This document shows positions 53,264-62,597 of a stretch of 64,000 nucleotides of DNA, in pieces (the first letter of the stretch is position 1; each line of letters starts with the position of its first letter). The stretch spans positions 62,001 through 126,000 of the forward strand of contig UQXO01000001.1 of the NCBI GenBank assembly GCA_900545005.1. Direction: 5' to 3'. The notes under the pieces were generated by a model. It ran no database searches. It had not been told where the DNA came from and was given only the letters and a program-made list of their open reading frames with translations. The position numbers and the translations under genes are program-made. This stretch comes from an uncultured Mycoplasmatota bacterium. GTDB taxonomy: Bacteria > Bacillota_I > Bacilli_A > RF39 > UBA660.

Positions 53264-54358
53264 ATGGAAGTAGTTAATCTGAAATTATTAAATTTTAGAA
53301 ACTATGCTCGTTTAACTTTGAAATTTTCACCTAAATTTAATATCATCTATGGTGGCAATGGTAGTGGAAAAACCAATTTAATAGAGGCAATTTATGTTTT
53401 AGCGTTAACCAAGTCATTTCGTGGAAGTAACGATAAAATTTTGATTAATAAAGATAAAAATTTAACAAAAATATCAGGGTGTATATTAGATAATATAAAT
53501 AAGGAATATCAACTAACTATATCTCTTGATGGAAAAGTGGCTAAAATAGATGGTAAAAGACAAAGTAAACTTAGTGATTATGTTTCAAAAATTAATGTTG
53601 TTTTATTTCATCCAGATTGTTTAAAGATTATTAAAGAAACACCTAGTATTAGAAGAGATAATCTTAATATTGATATTGCTCAATTAGATAATAATTATCT
53701 GAAATTGATTAGTGATTACCAAAGATTATTAAGACAAAGAAATGCTTATTTAAAAGTTATGTACATGAATGCGAATAAGTCAGTCGATTATCTTGATATC
53801 TTAACGGATAAGTTGCTAGAAGTCGGAATGAAAATTTATGAAAAAAGAAAAGCGTTTTTAGAGTATATTAATCAATATATAGGAAAGTATTATGAGAAAA
53901 TTAGTGGTATAAGTACTTTGAAATTAAAATATCACTCAGATTATGAAGATAAAGATTTTACAGAATTAAAGAAAATTTATGCTAAAAGTAGAGAAAAGGA
54001 TATGTTGTTTGGCAATACGACTTTAGGAGTTCATCATGATGATTACGATTTTTGTTTTGATGATGAACAATTAAAGGATTTTGCTTCGCAAGGTCAACAA
54101 AAGAATGCTGTTATTGCTTATAAGTTAACGTTGATAAGATATTTTAAGGAGAAAAAAGGCGTGAAGCCAATTTTGATATTAGATGATCTTTTTAGTGAAC
54201 TAGATAATGAGAAGATTAGTAATATTTTGAAGACTATTGATGATGATTTACAGACTTTTATAACTATTACAGATTTAGATAAATTACCTGAGGGAATAAG
54301 GAATAGCGAGTGTAAAATTTATTTTTGTTCTGATGGTATGATAAGGGAGGACATATGA
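53264..54358 (+). CDS. recF: DNA repair and recombination ATPase RecF
   Basis: The 364-residue protein shows the Walker A GGNGSGKTNLIEAI, the signature DFASQGQQKNAVIAYKL, and Walker B ILILDDLFSELD. It loads RecA at gaps. Its TGA stop lies inside the gyrB start (ATATGA), confirming that TGA is a stop here. A hairpin at 53204-53228 lies just upstream. Confidence 0.96.
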   Translation: MEVVNLKLLNFRNYARLTLKFSPKFNIIYGGNGSGKTNLIEAIYVLALTKSFRGSNDKILINKDKNLTKISGCILDNINKEYQLTISLDGKVAKIDGKRQSKLSDYVSKINVVLFHPDCLKIIKETPSIRRDNLNIDIAQLDNNYLKLISDYQRLLRQRNAYLKVMYMNANKSVDYLDILTDKLLEVGMKIYEKRKAFLEYINQYIGKYYEKISGISTLKLKYHSDYEDKDFTELKKIYAKSREKDMLFGNTTLGVHHDDYDFCFDDEQLKDFASQGQQKNAVIAYKLTLIRYFKEKKGVKPILILDDLFSELDNEKISNILKTIDDDLQTFITITDLDKLPEGIRNSECKIYFCSDGMIREDI

Positions 54359-56283
54359 GAGAAGTTGGACATGAAGATTATAATGATAATGATATTCAAG
54401 TTTTAGAGGGGCTAGAAGCAGTTAGAAAACGTCCTGGTATGTATATTGGTACTACTGGTGAGGCTGGGCTTCATCATTTAGTATGGGAAATTGTTGATAA
54501 TGCTGTTGATGAGGCTTTAGCGGGTTATTGTGATGATATCGAAGTTATTGTTGAGAAAGGAAATATTATAACTGTTCGTGATGATGGTCGTGGTATTCCT
54601 ACTGGTATGAATAAAAAGACAGGTTTATCTACAGTTGAAACTATTTTCACCGTATTACATGCTGGTGGTAAATTTGGCGGTGGCGGCTACAAAGTTTCTG
54701 GCGGTTTACATGGCGTTGGTGCTTCAGTAGTTAATGCTTTATCCACATGGTTAGAGGTTACTATTTATCGTGATGGTCATATTTATTATCAAAGGTTTGA
54801 AAATGGTGGTCATTCAGTTGAACCTTTAAAAATTATTGGCGAATGTGATGCTAATAGAACAGGTTCAACGGTAAGATTTAAGGCAGACCCAGAGATATTT
54901 AGAGAGACTACAGTTTATAATTACGCAACCTTAGCAAAAAGGTTACAGGAAATTGCTTTCTTAAATAAGGGTTTAAGAATAATTCTTATGGATGATAGAG
55001 AAGATAATAAAAAGGATGAATTCTTGTATCAAGGTGGTATTGTTGAATTTGTTAAGATGCTTAATAAGAATAAGACTCCTTTACATGATGAAGTTATCTA
55101 TGTAGAGGGTAGAGAAGATAATATTTTGATTGAAGTTGCTATGCAATATAATGATGGATATAATGAGGCTTTATATTCTTATACAAATAATATTCATACT
55201 CACGAAGGTGGTACGCATGAAGATGGAGTTAAAAGAGCATTGACGAGAATTATCAACAACTATGCTAGAAACAATAAAATGTTAAGTGAAAAGGCTGATC
55301 CATTAACAGGAGAAGATGTTCGTGAAGGTTTAACAATGATTATTTCTTGTAAACATCCAGATCCACAGTTTGAAGGACAAACTAAGACAAAACTTGGCAA
55401 TATGGAAGTTCGTAAAATTGCTGATGATGTCTTTAGTAATGGGTTCGAAAGATATTTAATGGAAAACCCAGAAGTTGCTAAGAAAATAGTGGAAAAATCT
55501 TTAACAGCATCTCGTGCCAGAATGGCTGCTAAAAAAGCTCGTGAATTACAAAGACAAACAAAAGGTGGCTTGGATTTATCTAATCAATGGGGAAAGTTAA
55601 CTGATTGTACAAGTAAGAATCCAAGTGAATGTGAGATATTCATAGTCGAAGGAGATTCAGCCGGTGGCTCTGCTATCGGTGGTAGAAATTCAAAAACACA
55701 AGCTGTTTTACCATTAAGAGGAAAAATCTTAAATGTTGAAAAAGCTAGACTGGATAGAGCATTATCTAATGAAGAAATCAGAAGTATGATTACGGCTTTT
55801 GGTACTGGTATTGGTGAAGACTTTGATATTTCTAAGTTAAGATATGATAAGATTATTATTATGACTGATGCCGATGTTGATGGAGATCATATTAGAATTT
55901 TACTTTTAACTTTATTCTATCGTTTCTTTAGACCGTTGATTGAAACAGGACATATTTACATTGCTCAACCTCCTTTATATAAGGTATCTTGGGGGAAAAA
56001 TTTCCATTATGTTTTAACTGATGCTGAACGCGATGAGTTCTTAAAAACTTTACCAGCTAATGTTAAGTTTGATGTTGCTCGTAACAAGGGACTTGGTGAA
56101 ATGGATCCTGAAGAATTATGTTCTACTACTATGGATATTAATAATAGAACATTAATACAAGTTAAATTAGATGAAGCTATGGAAGCTGATGGGATATTTA
56201 GCTTATTAATGGGTGAAGAAGTTGAGCCGAGAAGAAAGTTTATTGAAGAAAATGCTCATTTTGCTTCAAATTTAGATTATTAG
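54355..56283 (+). CDS. gyrB: DNA gyrase subunit B
   Basis: The 642-residue protein has the GHKL ATPase motifs (EIVDNAVDEALAGYCD, DDGRGIPTG, GGLHGVGASVVNAL) and the TOPRIM motif VEGDSAGGSAIGGRNSKTQA with the metal site TDADVDGDHIR. It supplies ATP hydrolysis for negative supercoiling. It overlaps recF by 4 bp. Confidence 0.97.
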   Translation: MREVGHEDYNDNDIQVLEGLEAVRKRPGMYIGTTGEAGLHHLVWEIVDNAVDEALAGYCDDIEVIVEKGNIITVRDDGRGIPTGMNKKTGLSTVETIFTVLHAGGKFGGGGYKVSGGLHGVGASVVNALSTWLEVTIYRDGHIYYQRFENGGHSVEPLKIIGECDANRTGSTVRFKADPEIFRETTVYNYATLAKRLQEIAFLNKGLRIILMDDREDNKKDEFLYQGGIVEFVKMLNKNKTPLHDEVIYVEGREDNILIEVAMQYNDGYNEALYSYTNNIHTHEGGTHEDGVKRALTRIINNYARNNKMLSEKADPLTGEDVREGLTMIISCKHPDPQFEGQTKTKLGNMEVRKIADDVFSNGFERYLMENPEVAKKIVEKSLTASRARMAAKKARELQRQTKGGLDLSNQWGKLTDCTSKNPSECEIFIVEGDSAGGSAIGGRNSKTQAVLPLRGKILNVEKARLDRALSNEEIRSMITAFGTGIGEDFDISKLRYDKIIIMTDADVDGDHIRILLLTLFYRFFRPLIETGHIYIAQPPLYKVSWGKNFHYVLTDAERDEFLKTLPANVKFDVARNKGLGEMDPEELCSTTMDINNRTLIQVKLDEAMEADGIFSLLMGEEVEPRRKFIEENAHFASNLDY

Positions 56284-56293
56284 GAGGTTTATA

Positions 56294-58726
56294 ATGGATA
56301 ATAGAGAATCAAAAAATGTTGTTAACGTTATGAAAGACTCTTTCATTAACTATGCGATGGATGTCATAATTGCTCGTGCGTTACCAGATTTAAGAGATGG
56401 TTTAAAACCCGTTCATCGTCGTATTTTATATACAATGTATGAAGATGGTTTAACTCCTGATAAGGCATTCCGTAAGAGTGCAGCAACGGTTGGAGCTGTT
56501 TTAGGCAAATATCATCCACATGGCGATACATCGGTTTATGATGCAATGGTAAGAATGGCGCAAGATTTTAGTTATCGTCATCCATTAGTTGATGGTCATG
56601 GTAACTTTGGATCAGTTGATGGATATGGTGCAGCCGCTTATCGTTATACAGAAGCTAGATTATCAAAGATTTCATTAGAATTATTAAGAGATATCAACAA
56701 GAATACTGTTGATTTCGTCCCTAACTTTGATCAAACTAAGAAAGAACCGGTTGTAATTCCAAGCAGATTTCCAAATATTTTAGTTAATGGTACGATGGGA
56801 ATTGCTGTAGGTATGGCTACCAATATTCCTCCCCATAACTTAGGAGAAGTAATCGATGGTTGTATTGCTTATATTGATGATAACGATATAACTGTTGAAG
56901 GGTTAATGAAGTATATTAAAGGACCAGATTTTCCAACGGGTGCTGCTATTCTAGGTAATAGAGGTATTAAACAAGCTTATGAAACTGGTCGTGGTACCAT
57001 TACTATTAGAGCTCATGCCGAGATTGTAGAACATAATGGTAAACAACAAATAGTATTTACAGATATACCTTATCAAGTAACTAAGATGGAACTTCAAAAA
57101 AGAATTGCTGAATTAGTAAGAGATAAGGTTTTAGAAGGAATAACGGATTTACATGATGAGTCTACTTTAACGGAAATAAAATTAGTTGTTCATTTGAAAA
57201 AGGAAGCAAATGCTAATGTTGTCTTAAATAATCTTTATAAACATACTTCTTTGCAAACTACTTATGGCATTATTTTCCTAATGTTAGATCAAGGATTACC
57301 AAAGACTTTGAATTTGAAAGAAATTATTAGTAAATATATTGATTATCAAAGAGAAGTTATCTACAGAAGAACCAAATATGATTTAGAAAAAGCTGAAAAG
57401 AGAGTTCATATTTTAGAAGGCTATAAGATTGCTTTAGATAATTTGGATGCGGTTATTAATATAATTAGAAATTCTAAAGATGATGATACTGCTAAACATG
57501 AATTAATGACTAAATTTAATTTGGATGATGTTCAAGCTGAATCAATATTAGAATTGAAGTTAAGAAGATTAACTGGCTTAGAACGTAGTAAGATTGAAGA
57601 AGAGTTAAATGACTTATTAAAATTAATTGATGAATTGAAGAGTGTATTAGCAAGTGATGAAAAAATCTATGGAATAATTAAACAAGAATTATTAGAAATA
57701 AAAGCTAAATATGCTGATGATCGTCGTACTGATATAGATATGACTGCTATTGATTATATTGATGATGAAGCTTTAATTCCAGAAGAAAATATAGTTATTG
57801 CTTTAACTAATAAAGGCTATATTAAACGTACTACTAGTGATACATTTAAGTCACAAAATCGTGGTGGTGTAGGTGTTAAAGGTATGACCACAAATGAAGA
57901 AGATTTTGTTGAACATTTGGTAGATTTATCAACACATGATTATATCTTATTCTTTACTAATAAGGGTAAGGTTTATCGATTAAAGGGATATGAGATACCA
58001 CAGTTTGGTAGACAGTCCAAAGGATTACCGATTGTAAACTTATTACGGATAGATAAAGATGAGAAGGTTACTAGTGTAGTGAAAATATCTACTAACGATG
58101 ATAAAAAATATTTGACATTTATAACGAAGTATGGTATAATTAAAAAGACGATTTTATCACAATTTGAAAATATTAGACAAAATGGGAAAATAGCTATCGG
58201 TTTAAAAGAAAATGATGAGCTAATTTCGGTAAAAAAGACTTCTGGCAATGATATGATTCTAATTGGTGCAAGCAACGGCCGTATGGTTAAGTTCTCAGAA
58301 GCAGAAATTAGAGATATGGGGCGTACTGCTAGTGGCGTTAAAGGTATTGAACTTGGCGAAGATTCTTATGTGGTAGGTGCTGAAGTTGTAAGTGAAGATG
58401 ATAATATTTTGTTGGTTACCGAAAATGGTTATGGTAAACAGACAAGAGTTGCTGATTTTAGACAAACTAGACGTGGTTCGAAAGGGGTAAAGGCTTTAAA
58501 TATAACTGAAAAGAATGGTAATATTGCTGACTTTAAAGTTATAGGTGATGCTCATGATGTTATAATAGTTACTGATTCTGGTATGATTATGCGTATGCCA
58601 ATTGAACAGATTAGTGTGTTGGGAAGAGTAACCCAAGGAGTTCGATTAATTAATTTGAAAGAGGCTCAGAAGGTATCAACAATAACTTTGCTAACCAATG
58701 TAGAAGCTGAAGAAGATAAAGAATAA
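56294..58726 (+). CDS. gyrA: DNA gyrase subunit A
   Basis: The 810-residue protein has the catalytic Tyr in AAAYRYTEARL and the quinolone region HPHGDTSVYDAMVRMAQDFSY; Ser and Asp at the usual resistance positions are those of sensitive strains. The C-terminal beta-pinwheel contains the GyrA box QTRRGSKG. It cuts and rejoins DNA with GyrB. A parS palindrome 20 bp after its stop also serves as its terminator. Confidence 0.97.
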   Translation: MDNRESKNVVNVMKDSFINYAMDVIIARALPDLRDGLKPVHRRILYTMYEDGLTPDKAFRKSAATVGAVLGKYHPHGDTSVYDAMVRMAQDFSYRHPLVDGHGNFGSVDGYGAAAYRYTEARLSKISLELLRDINKNTVDFVPNFDQTKKEPVVIPSRFPNILVNGTMGIAVGMATNIPPHNLGEVIDGCIAYIDDNDITVEGLMKYIKGPDFPTGAAILGNRGIKQAYETGRGTITIRAHAEIVEHNGKQQIVFTDIPYQVTKMELQKRIAELVRDKVLEGITDLHDESTLTEIKLVVHLKKEANANVVLNNLYKHTSLQTTYGIIFLMLDQGLPKTLNLKEIISKYIDYQREVIYRRTKYDLEKAEKRVHILEGYKIALDNLDAVINIIRNSKDDDTAKHELMTKFNLDDVQAESILELKLRRLTGLERSKIEEELNDLLKLIDELKSVLASDEKIYGIIKQELLEIKAKYADDRRTDIDMTAIDYIDDEALIPEENIVIALTNKGYIKRTTSDTFKSQNRGGVGVKGMTTNEEDFVEHLVDLSTHDYILFFTNKGKVYRLKGYEIPQFGRQSKGLPIVNLLRIDKDEKVTSVVKISTNDDKKYLTFITKYGIIKKTILSQFENIRQNGKIAIGLKENDELISVKKTSGNDMILIGASNGRMVKFSEAEIRDMGRTASGVKGIELGEDSYVVGAEVVSEDDNILLVTENGYGKQTRVADFRQTRRGSKGVKALNITEKNGNIADFKVIGDAHDVIIVTDSGMIMRMPIEQISVLGRVTQGVRLINLKEAQKVSTITLLTNVEAEEDKE

Positions 58727-58746
58727 TAACAAATTTATAAAAACAA

Positions 58747-58762
58747 TGTTTCACGTGAAACA
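58747..58762. promoter_or_regulatory. parS: parS site 1
   Basis: Perfect TGTTTCACGTGAAACA; the wider palindrome AACAATG/CATTGTT plus T run doubles as the gyrA terminator. Confidence 0.95.
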
Positions 58763-58809
58763 TTGTTTTTTATTTTAAGAATATTTAAAAAGGATAATAA
58801 AATTTTATA

Positions 58810-58825
58810 TGTTTCACGTGAAACA
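58810..58825. promoter_or_regulatory. parS: parS site 2
   Basis: Perfect TGTTTCACGTGAAACA, 63 bp after site 1, extended by ATA/TAT. Confidence 0.95.
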
Positions 58826-58914
58826 TATGTTGATCGATTATATTTTTTTGAATTCATAAATGGTTTTGCTGATTTTTGTTTTAAGTATACTTTCTTATAT
58901 AAAAGAAAATTCAA

Positions 58915-58930
58915 TGTTTCACGTGAAACG
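58915..58930. promoter_or_regulatory. parS: parS site 3
   Basis: TGTTTCACGTGAAACG: one mismatch at the last base. Confidence 0.9.
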
Positions 58931-58966
58931 TTGTTTTTCTGTCGATAAAATTTAAATGATTTTTTA

Positions 58967-58982
58967 TGTTTCACGTGAAACA
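58967..58982. promoter_or_regulatory. parS: parS site 4
   Basis: Perfect TGTTTCACGTGAAACA. Confidence 0.95.
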
Positions 58983-59133
58983 TTATTGTTAACATCTATT
59001 TTTATTGCAATGTATTTATTAAATTAATTATTTTATTAATTATTTTTTTAATTAATAAAATAATGGTTTAATTTTTTTTAACAATTATAATTTTACTATT
59101 TATTGTTTTGTTTTATAAGCCTGAAAAATTATA

Positions 59134-59149
59134 TGTTTCACGTGAAACA
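59134..59149. promoter_or_regulatory. parS: parS site 5
   Basis: Perfect TGTTTCACGTGAAACA, just before the SRP RNA gene. The 150 bp between sites 4 and 5 are nearly pure A and T and hold no gene. Confidence 0.95.
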
Positions 59150-59211
59150 TTGAAAATAAAGTTATAAACAGGCTTTTTTTAAGCAAATAGATTAATTAAT
59201 TACAGTTTCAC

Positions 59212-59240
59212 TTGTAATATTAAGCACACTATGATATCAT
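59212..59240 (+). promoter_or_regulatory. Promoter of the SRP RNA gene
   Basis: TTGTAA (59212-59217), 17 bp, TATCAT (59235-59240). Confidence 0.55.
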
Positions 59241-59246
59241 TAGGTA

Positions 59247-59324
59247 GTGCAATAACTATGTAGGAACCTGGTCAGAGTAGGAATACAGCAGCCATAACTA
59301 CCTCTAATTATGTGCACTTTTTTT
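59247..59324 (+). ncRNA. scr: Signal recognition particle RNA, small bacterial type
   Basis: GTGCAATAA at the start pairs with TTATGTGCAC at the end, followed by seven T as terminator. The tip carries the SRP domain IV motif: GGTCAG, a GGAA tetraloop, and ACAGCAGC, which binds Ffh. The RNA is about 78 nt, the short form without an Alu domain. In Bacillus scr lies between tadA and dnaX; here it stands just before tadA. Confidence 0.9.
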
Positions 59325-59339
59325 ATGGAGTAATATAAT

Positions 59340-59756
59340 ATGGAAAAATATATTCAATTATTATATAAACTGGCTAGAAAAGCCGCTAGAAACGGTGATG
59401 TGCCGGTTTCTGCAATTATTTTAAAAAATGATAGAATTATTGCTACAGGCTATAATAACCGCAAAAAAAAGAGCTTTGTTTTAGGCCATGCAGAAGTAAA
59501 TGCTATTATAAAAGCTGAACGTAAATTAGGAGATTTTCGGTTAAATGATTGTATTTTATTGACGACTTTGAAACCTTGCAAAATGTGCCAATCAATTATT
59601 GAAGCGGCCAGAATTAAAGAAATATACTATATTTTAGACCAAAAAGGTGTTGAAAGTTATCAAAAAGCAAACTTTAAGCAATTGAATCATAAAGATAATG
59701 TATTTATTGATAAATATCAGCTTTTATTTGATGATTTTTTTCGAAAATTAAGATAA
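59340..59756 (+). CDS. tadA: tRNA-specific adenosine deaminase
   Basis: The 138-residue protein has the zinc-site motifs GHAEVNAI (catalytic Glu) and TLKPCKMCQSII. It converts A34 of tRNA-Arg to inosine. It is slightly shorter than the Bacillus protein at both ends. It is followed 41 bp later by dnaX. Confidence 0.9.
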   Translation: MEKYIQLLYKLARKAARNGDVPVSAIILKNDRIIATGYNNRKKKSFVLGHAEVNAIIKAERKLGDFRLNDCILLTTLKPCKMCQSIIEAARIKEIYYILDQKGVESYQKANFKQLNHKDNVFIDKYQLLFDDFFRKLR

Positions 59757-59797
59757 AATTTATGCTTTATGATATAATAAATACCTAGGAGTTTACT

Positions 59798-61450
59798 ATG
59801 GAATATCAAGTTTTATATCGAAAATATAGACCACATGATTTTGATTCATTAGTGGGACAAGAATATACCAAAAAATTATTAAAAAATAGTGTAAAAAGTG
59901 GTAAATTTGCTCATGCTTACATATTTACTGGACCACGTGGAACTGGAAAAACGAGTAGTGCTAAGATTTTTGCAAAAGCTATCAATTGTTTGAATCCAGT
60001 AGATGGGAATCCTTGCAACAAATGCGAAAATTGTTTGAATTTTTCTAGTAGTCCGGATATTATTGAACTAGATGCTGCTTCAAATAATGGTGTAGACGAT
60101 ATAAGAGAAATTATCAACAATGTTCGTCTAGCGCCTAATAGTATGAAAATTAAAGTATATATAATAGATGAATTTCATATGTTATCCACAAGTGCTTTTA
60201 ACGCTTTATTATTAACGTTAGAAGAACCACCAAAGGATGTAGTATTCATTTTAGCTACAACAGACATTCAAAGTGTTCCAATAACGGTATTATCTCGTTG
60301 TCAAAGATTTGACTTTAAATCAATATCCTTAAATGATATTGAAAATAGATTAAAATATGTTTGCGAACAAGAGAATATTGACATAACCGAGGATGCCATT
60401 AAAGAAATTGCTCTTATGTCAAATGGTGGGTTAAGAGATGCTTTAAGCATTTTAGATCAATTATCTAGCCTAGACTGTCAAATAGATGTAAATGCAGTTA
60501 TTAATAATTTTGGCGGTGTATCTAATAAAAAATTAAAAGAATTATTTTCTTATTACGAGACCAATGACATTGAAAATGTAATTCATACAATTAATATATT
60601 CAAAGAAAATGGAATTGATATAAAGATATTAATTGGGAAAATAATTAATTACTTAAAAAATATTTTAATAGCTATAAAAACAGAAAAGTATAATGGAAAT
60701 TTAATATTTGATAATATATATAATTTTATTTTTGAATTAAATAATTTATTATATATGGATAAGAGTAGTGCTAGCTACTATGATTTACTAGAAATTGTCT
60801 TCTTAAAGTATGTAAATTATTTCCCGGGAAATAATTTTGTTGATAAAAAAAATATTAGAAGTGAAAAAGACCCTGTGATTGAAGAAAAAAAGCCTTTATC
60901 AAAAATTGAAGTAGTTACAAATGCTAATGCTGCTAATGATATTATGGAGCAGGGAAGTAACAGTAATGAAATTAAAAAAGACAGTATGCCAACTAATATA
61001 GATTTTGATATCGATATTAGAATTAATAATACTTTCGTTAATGCTAAAAAAGATTATTTAATATCTATAAAAAATAAATGGGAAGATTTTATTGCTTATG
61101 AAAGTAATGCTAATAAATCATTATTGTCATATATGGTAGATACTTCAATTGTAGCAGTTTCAGATAAATATGCAATTTTAGTTAATAATTTAGATTCGAC
61201 AAATGATTTGATTAATAAAAATATTAAATCATTGGAAAAAGATTTTAATTTGTTTTTTAGTAAAAATGTTTATTTAGTTTCAATTTCACCTAAAAAATGG
61301 GAAAATGAAAGAAATAAATACATAAATAATATTAAAAATGGGTATAAATATGAGATAATTGATAATGATATAATTATTAAAGAAAATAAAAGTGAATTAG
61401 ATAAAATAGCTAAAGAAATTTTTGGAAATAATTATAAAAAAGTAGAATAG
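59798..61450 (+). CDS. dnaX: DNA polymerase III gamma/tau subunit
   Basis: The 550-residue protein has the AAA+ motifs GPRGTGKTSSAKIFAKA (Walker A), a zinc module (CNKCENC), VYIIDEFHMLS (Walker B) and the clamp-loader SRC motif (VLSRCQRF). The part after about residue 340 is poorly conserved. A 36-bp stretch at its start encodes YFPGNNFVDK and contains a Noc-type site; the same stretch recurs in holB. It loads the clamp and links polymerases. Confidence 0.96.
   Translation: MEYQVLYRKYRPHDFDSLVGQEYTKKLLKNSVKSGKFAHAYIFTGPRGTGKTSSAKIFAKAINCLNPVDGNPCNKCENCLNFSSSPDIIELDAASNNGVDDIREIINNVRLAPNSMKIKVYIIDEFHMLSTSAFNALLLTLEEPPKDVVFILATTDIQSVPITVLSRCQRFDFKSISLNDIENRLKYVCEQENIDITEDAIKEIALMSNGGLRDALSILDQLSSLDCQIDVNAVINNFGGVSNKKLKELFSYYETNDIENVIHTINIFKENGIDIKILIGKIINYLKNILIAIKTEKYNGNLIFDNIYNFIFELNNLLYMDKSSASYYDLLEIVFLKYVNYFPGNNFVDKKNIRSEKDPVIEEKKPLSKIEVVTNANAANDIMEQGSNSNEIKKDSMPTNIDFDIDIRINNTFVNAKKDYLISIKNKWEDFIAYESNANKSLLSYMVDTSIVAVSDKYAILVNNLDSTNDLINKNIKSLEKDFNLFFSKNVYLVSISPKKWENERNKYINNIKNGYKYEIIDNDIIIKENKSELDKIAKEIFGNNYKKVE
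60819..60832. promoter_or_regulatory. Noc-binding-type site 1, inside dnaX
   Basis: Perfect ATTTCCCGGGAAAT, the published Bacillus Noc consensus. It lies in coding sequence and is part of the 36-bp segment 60814-60849 repeated at 63254-63289. Confidence 0.85.
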
Positions 61451-61464
61451 AGGAGATAATTAAT

Positions 61465-61758
61465 ATGAATATGCAAAATTTAATGGCTCAAGCTCAAAGA
61501 ATGCAAAGAGACATAATGAAGAAGAAAGAAGAAGTTGAAAAAAAAGAATTTATAGGAAAATCTGAATTAGTTACTGTTACAGTGAATGGGAAAAAAGATT
61601 TAGTGAAAGTAGAATTTGCTAAAGAAGTTGCTAGTGATGATTTAGAAGCTTTACAAGATATGATAGTTATTGCTACTAATAATGCTAATAAAGAAGTTGA
61701 TGCTGCGATGGAAGCTGCAATGGGACAATATGGTAGCATGTTTAATGGTTTATTTTAA
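61465..61758 (+). CDS. ebfC: YbaB/EbfC-family nucleoid-associated protein
   Basis: The 97-residue protein begins NMQNLMAQAQRMQRD and has a helix-strand-helix fold with VTVTVNGKKDLVKVEF. Family members are dimers that bind DNA like tweezers. The dnaX-ebfC-recR order is nearly universal. Its stop overlaps the recR start (TAATG). Confidence 0.93.
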   Translation: MNMQNLMAQAQRMQRDIMKKKEEVEKKEFIGKSELVTVTVNGKKDLVKVEFAKEVASDDLEALQDMIVIATNNANKEVDAAMEAAMGQYGSMFNGLF

Positions 61759-62360
61759 TGATTTATCCAAAAGTATTATTAGAATTAATTGAATATTTTA
61801 AAAAGTTTCCTGGAATAGGTGATAAAAGTGCGGAGCGTATGGCTTTAGCACTTTTAGACATTAACAGTGATGATGTAAATTCTTTTGCAAATGCAATGTT
61901 AGAAGCTAAGAATAAACTTCATCCCTGCAATATTTGTGGTTGTTTAACTGATAACGATGTATGTATGATATGCTCAAATGAGTTTAGAAGAGATAATTTA
62001 ATTTGTATTTTAGAAGATTTCAAAGGTGTGTTTGCCTTTGAAAAAACCGGTAAATATAATGGAAAATATCATGTCTTAAATGGGCTTATTTCACCAATTG
62101 ATGATATTGGTCCTGAGGACATTAATATAGCTAGTTTAATTGATCGAATTAAAGATAAGGATTCAGTTGAAGTTATTATTGCGTTAAAACCATCAATCGA
62201 AGGCGAAACAACTACGTTATATATTAAGGAAATATTAAGTAAGTATAGCAATGTTAAAGTATCGAGATTGTCATATGGAATTCCAATGGGCGTTGATATC
62301 GATTATTTAGATGAATTGACTTTATTAAATGCATTAAATGAAAGAAAAAACTTATCATAA
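61758..62360 (+). CDS. recR: Recombination mediator protein RecR
   Basis: The 200-residue protein has the helix-hairpin-helix (FKKFPGIGDKSAERMALAL), a four-Cys zinc finger (CNICGCLTDNDVCMIC) and a TOPRIM domain (CILEDFKGVFAFEKTG). It works with RecF and RecO at single-stranded gaps. Confidence 0.96.
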   Translation: MIYPKVLLELIEYFKKFPGIGDKSAERMALALLDINSDDVNSFANAMLEAKNKLHPCNICGCLTDNDVCMICSNEFRRDNLICILEDFKGVFAFEKTGKYNGKYHVLNGLISPIDDIGPEDINIASLIDRIKDKDSVEVIIALKPSIEGETTTLYIKEILSKYSNVKVSRLSYGIPMGVDIDYLDELTLLNALNERKNLS

Positions 62361-62398
62361 GTAGATATTAATAATCATAAATTTTTATGGTGATATAA

Positions 62399-62575
62399 AT
62401 GCTTAAAATAATCAAAAAAATAATTTTTTCTTTTTTACTTTTATTTGGATTAAATGCAACATTAAAATATGTTGGAGTAATAATACCAATTAATTTTATC
62501 AATTTATTGATAACTTATTGTTTTGGTGGCTTTGGTGTCTTATCTTTAATAATTTTAAAATTATTTATTGTATAA
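62399..62575 (+). CDS. bofA: BofA-like SigmaK-processing inhibitor, short
   Basis: This 58-residue frame starts with an ATG behind GGTGAT and has two membrane helices. KYVGVIIPINFINLLITYCF followed by a Gly-rich GGFGVLSLIIL resembles the C-terminal half of BofA, whose family shows Pro-Ile-Asn followed by a Gly-x-Gly turn. Position after recR is that of bofA in Bacillus. BofA holds the SpoIVFB protease inactive in the mother cell. It is shorter than the Bacillus protein (87 residues), missing the first helix. Confidence 0.75.
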   Translation: MLKIIKKIIFSFLLLFGLNATLKYVGVIIPINFINLLITYCFGGFGVLSLIILKLFIV

Positions 62576-62597
62576 TTATATTTAAGGAGTAGCAGTT

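Noticed and set aside
58735..58995. Minus-strand frame of 86 codons with repeated VSRET
   Set aside because: The repeated peptide is just the translation of the parS palindromes.
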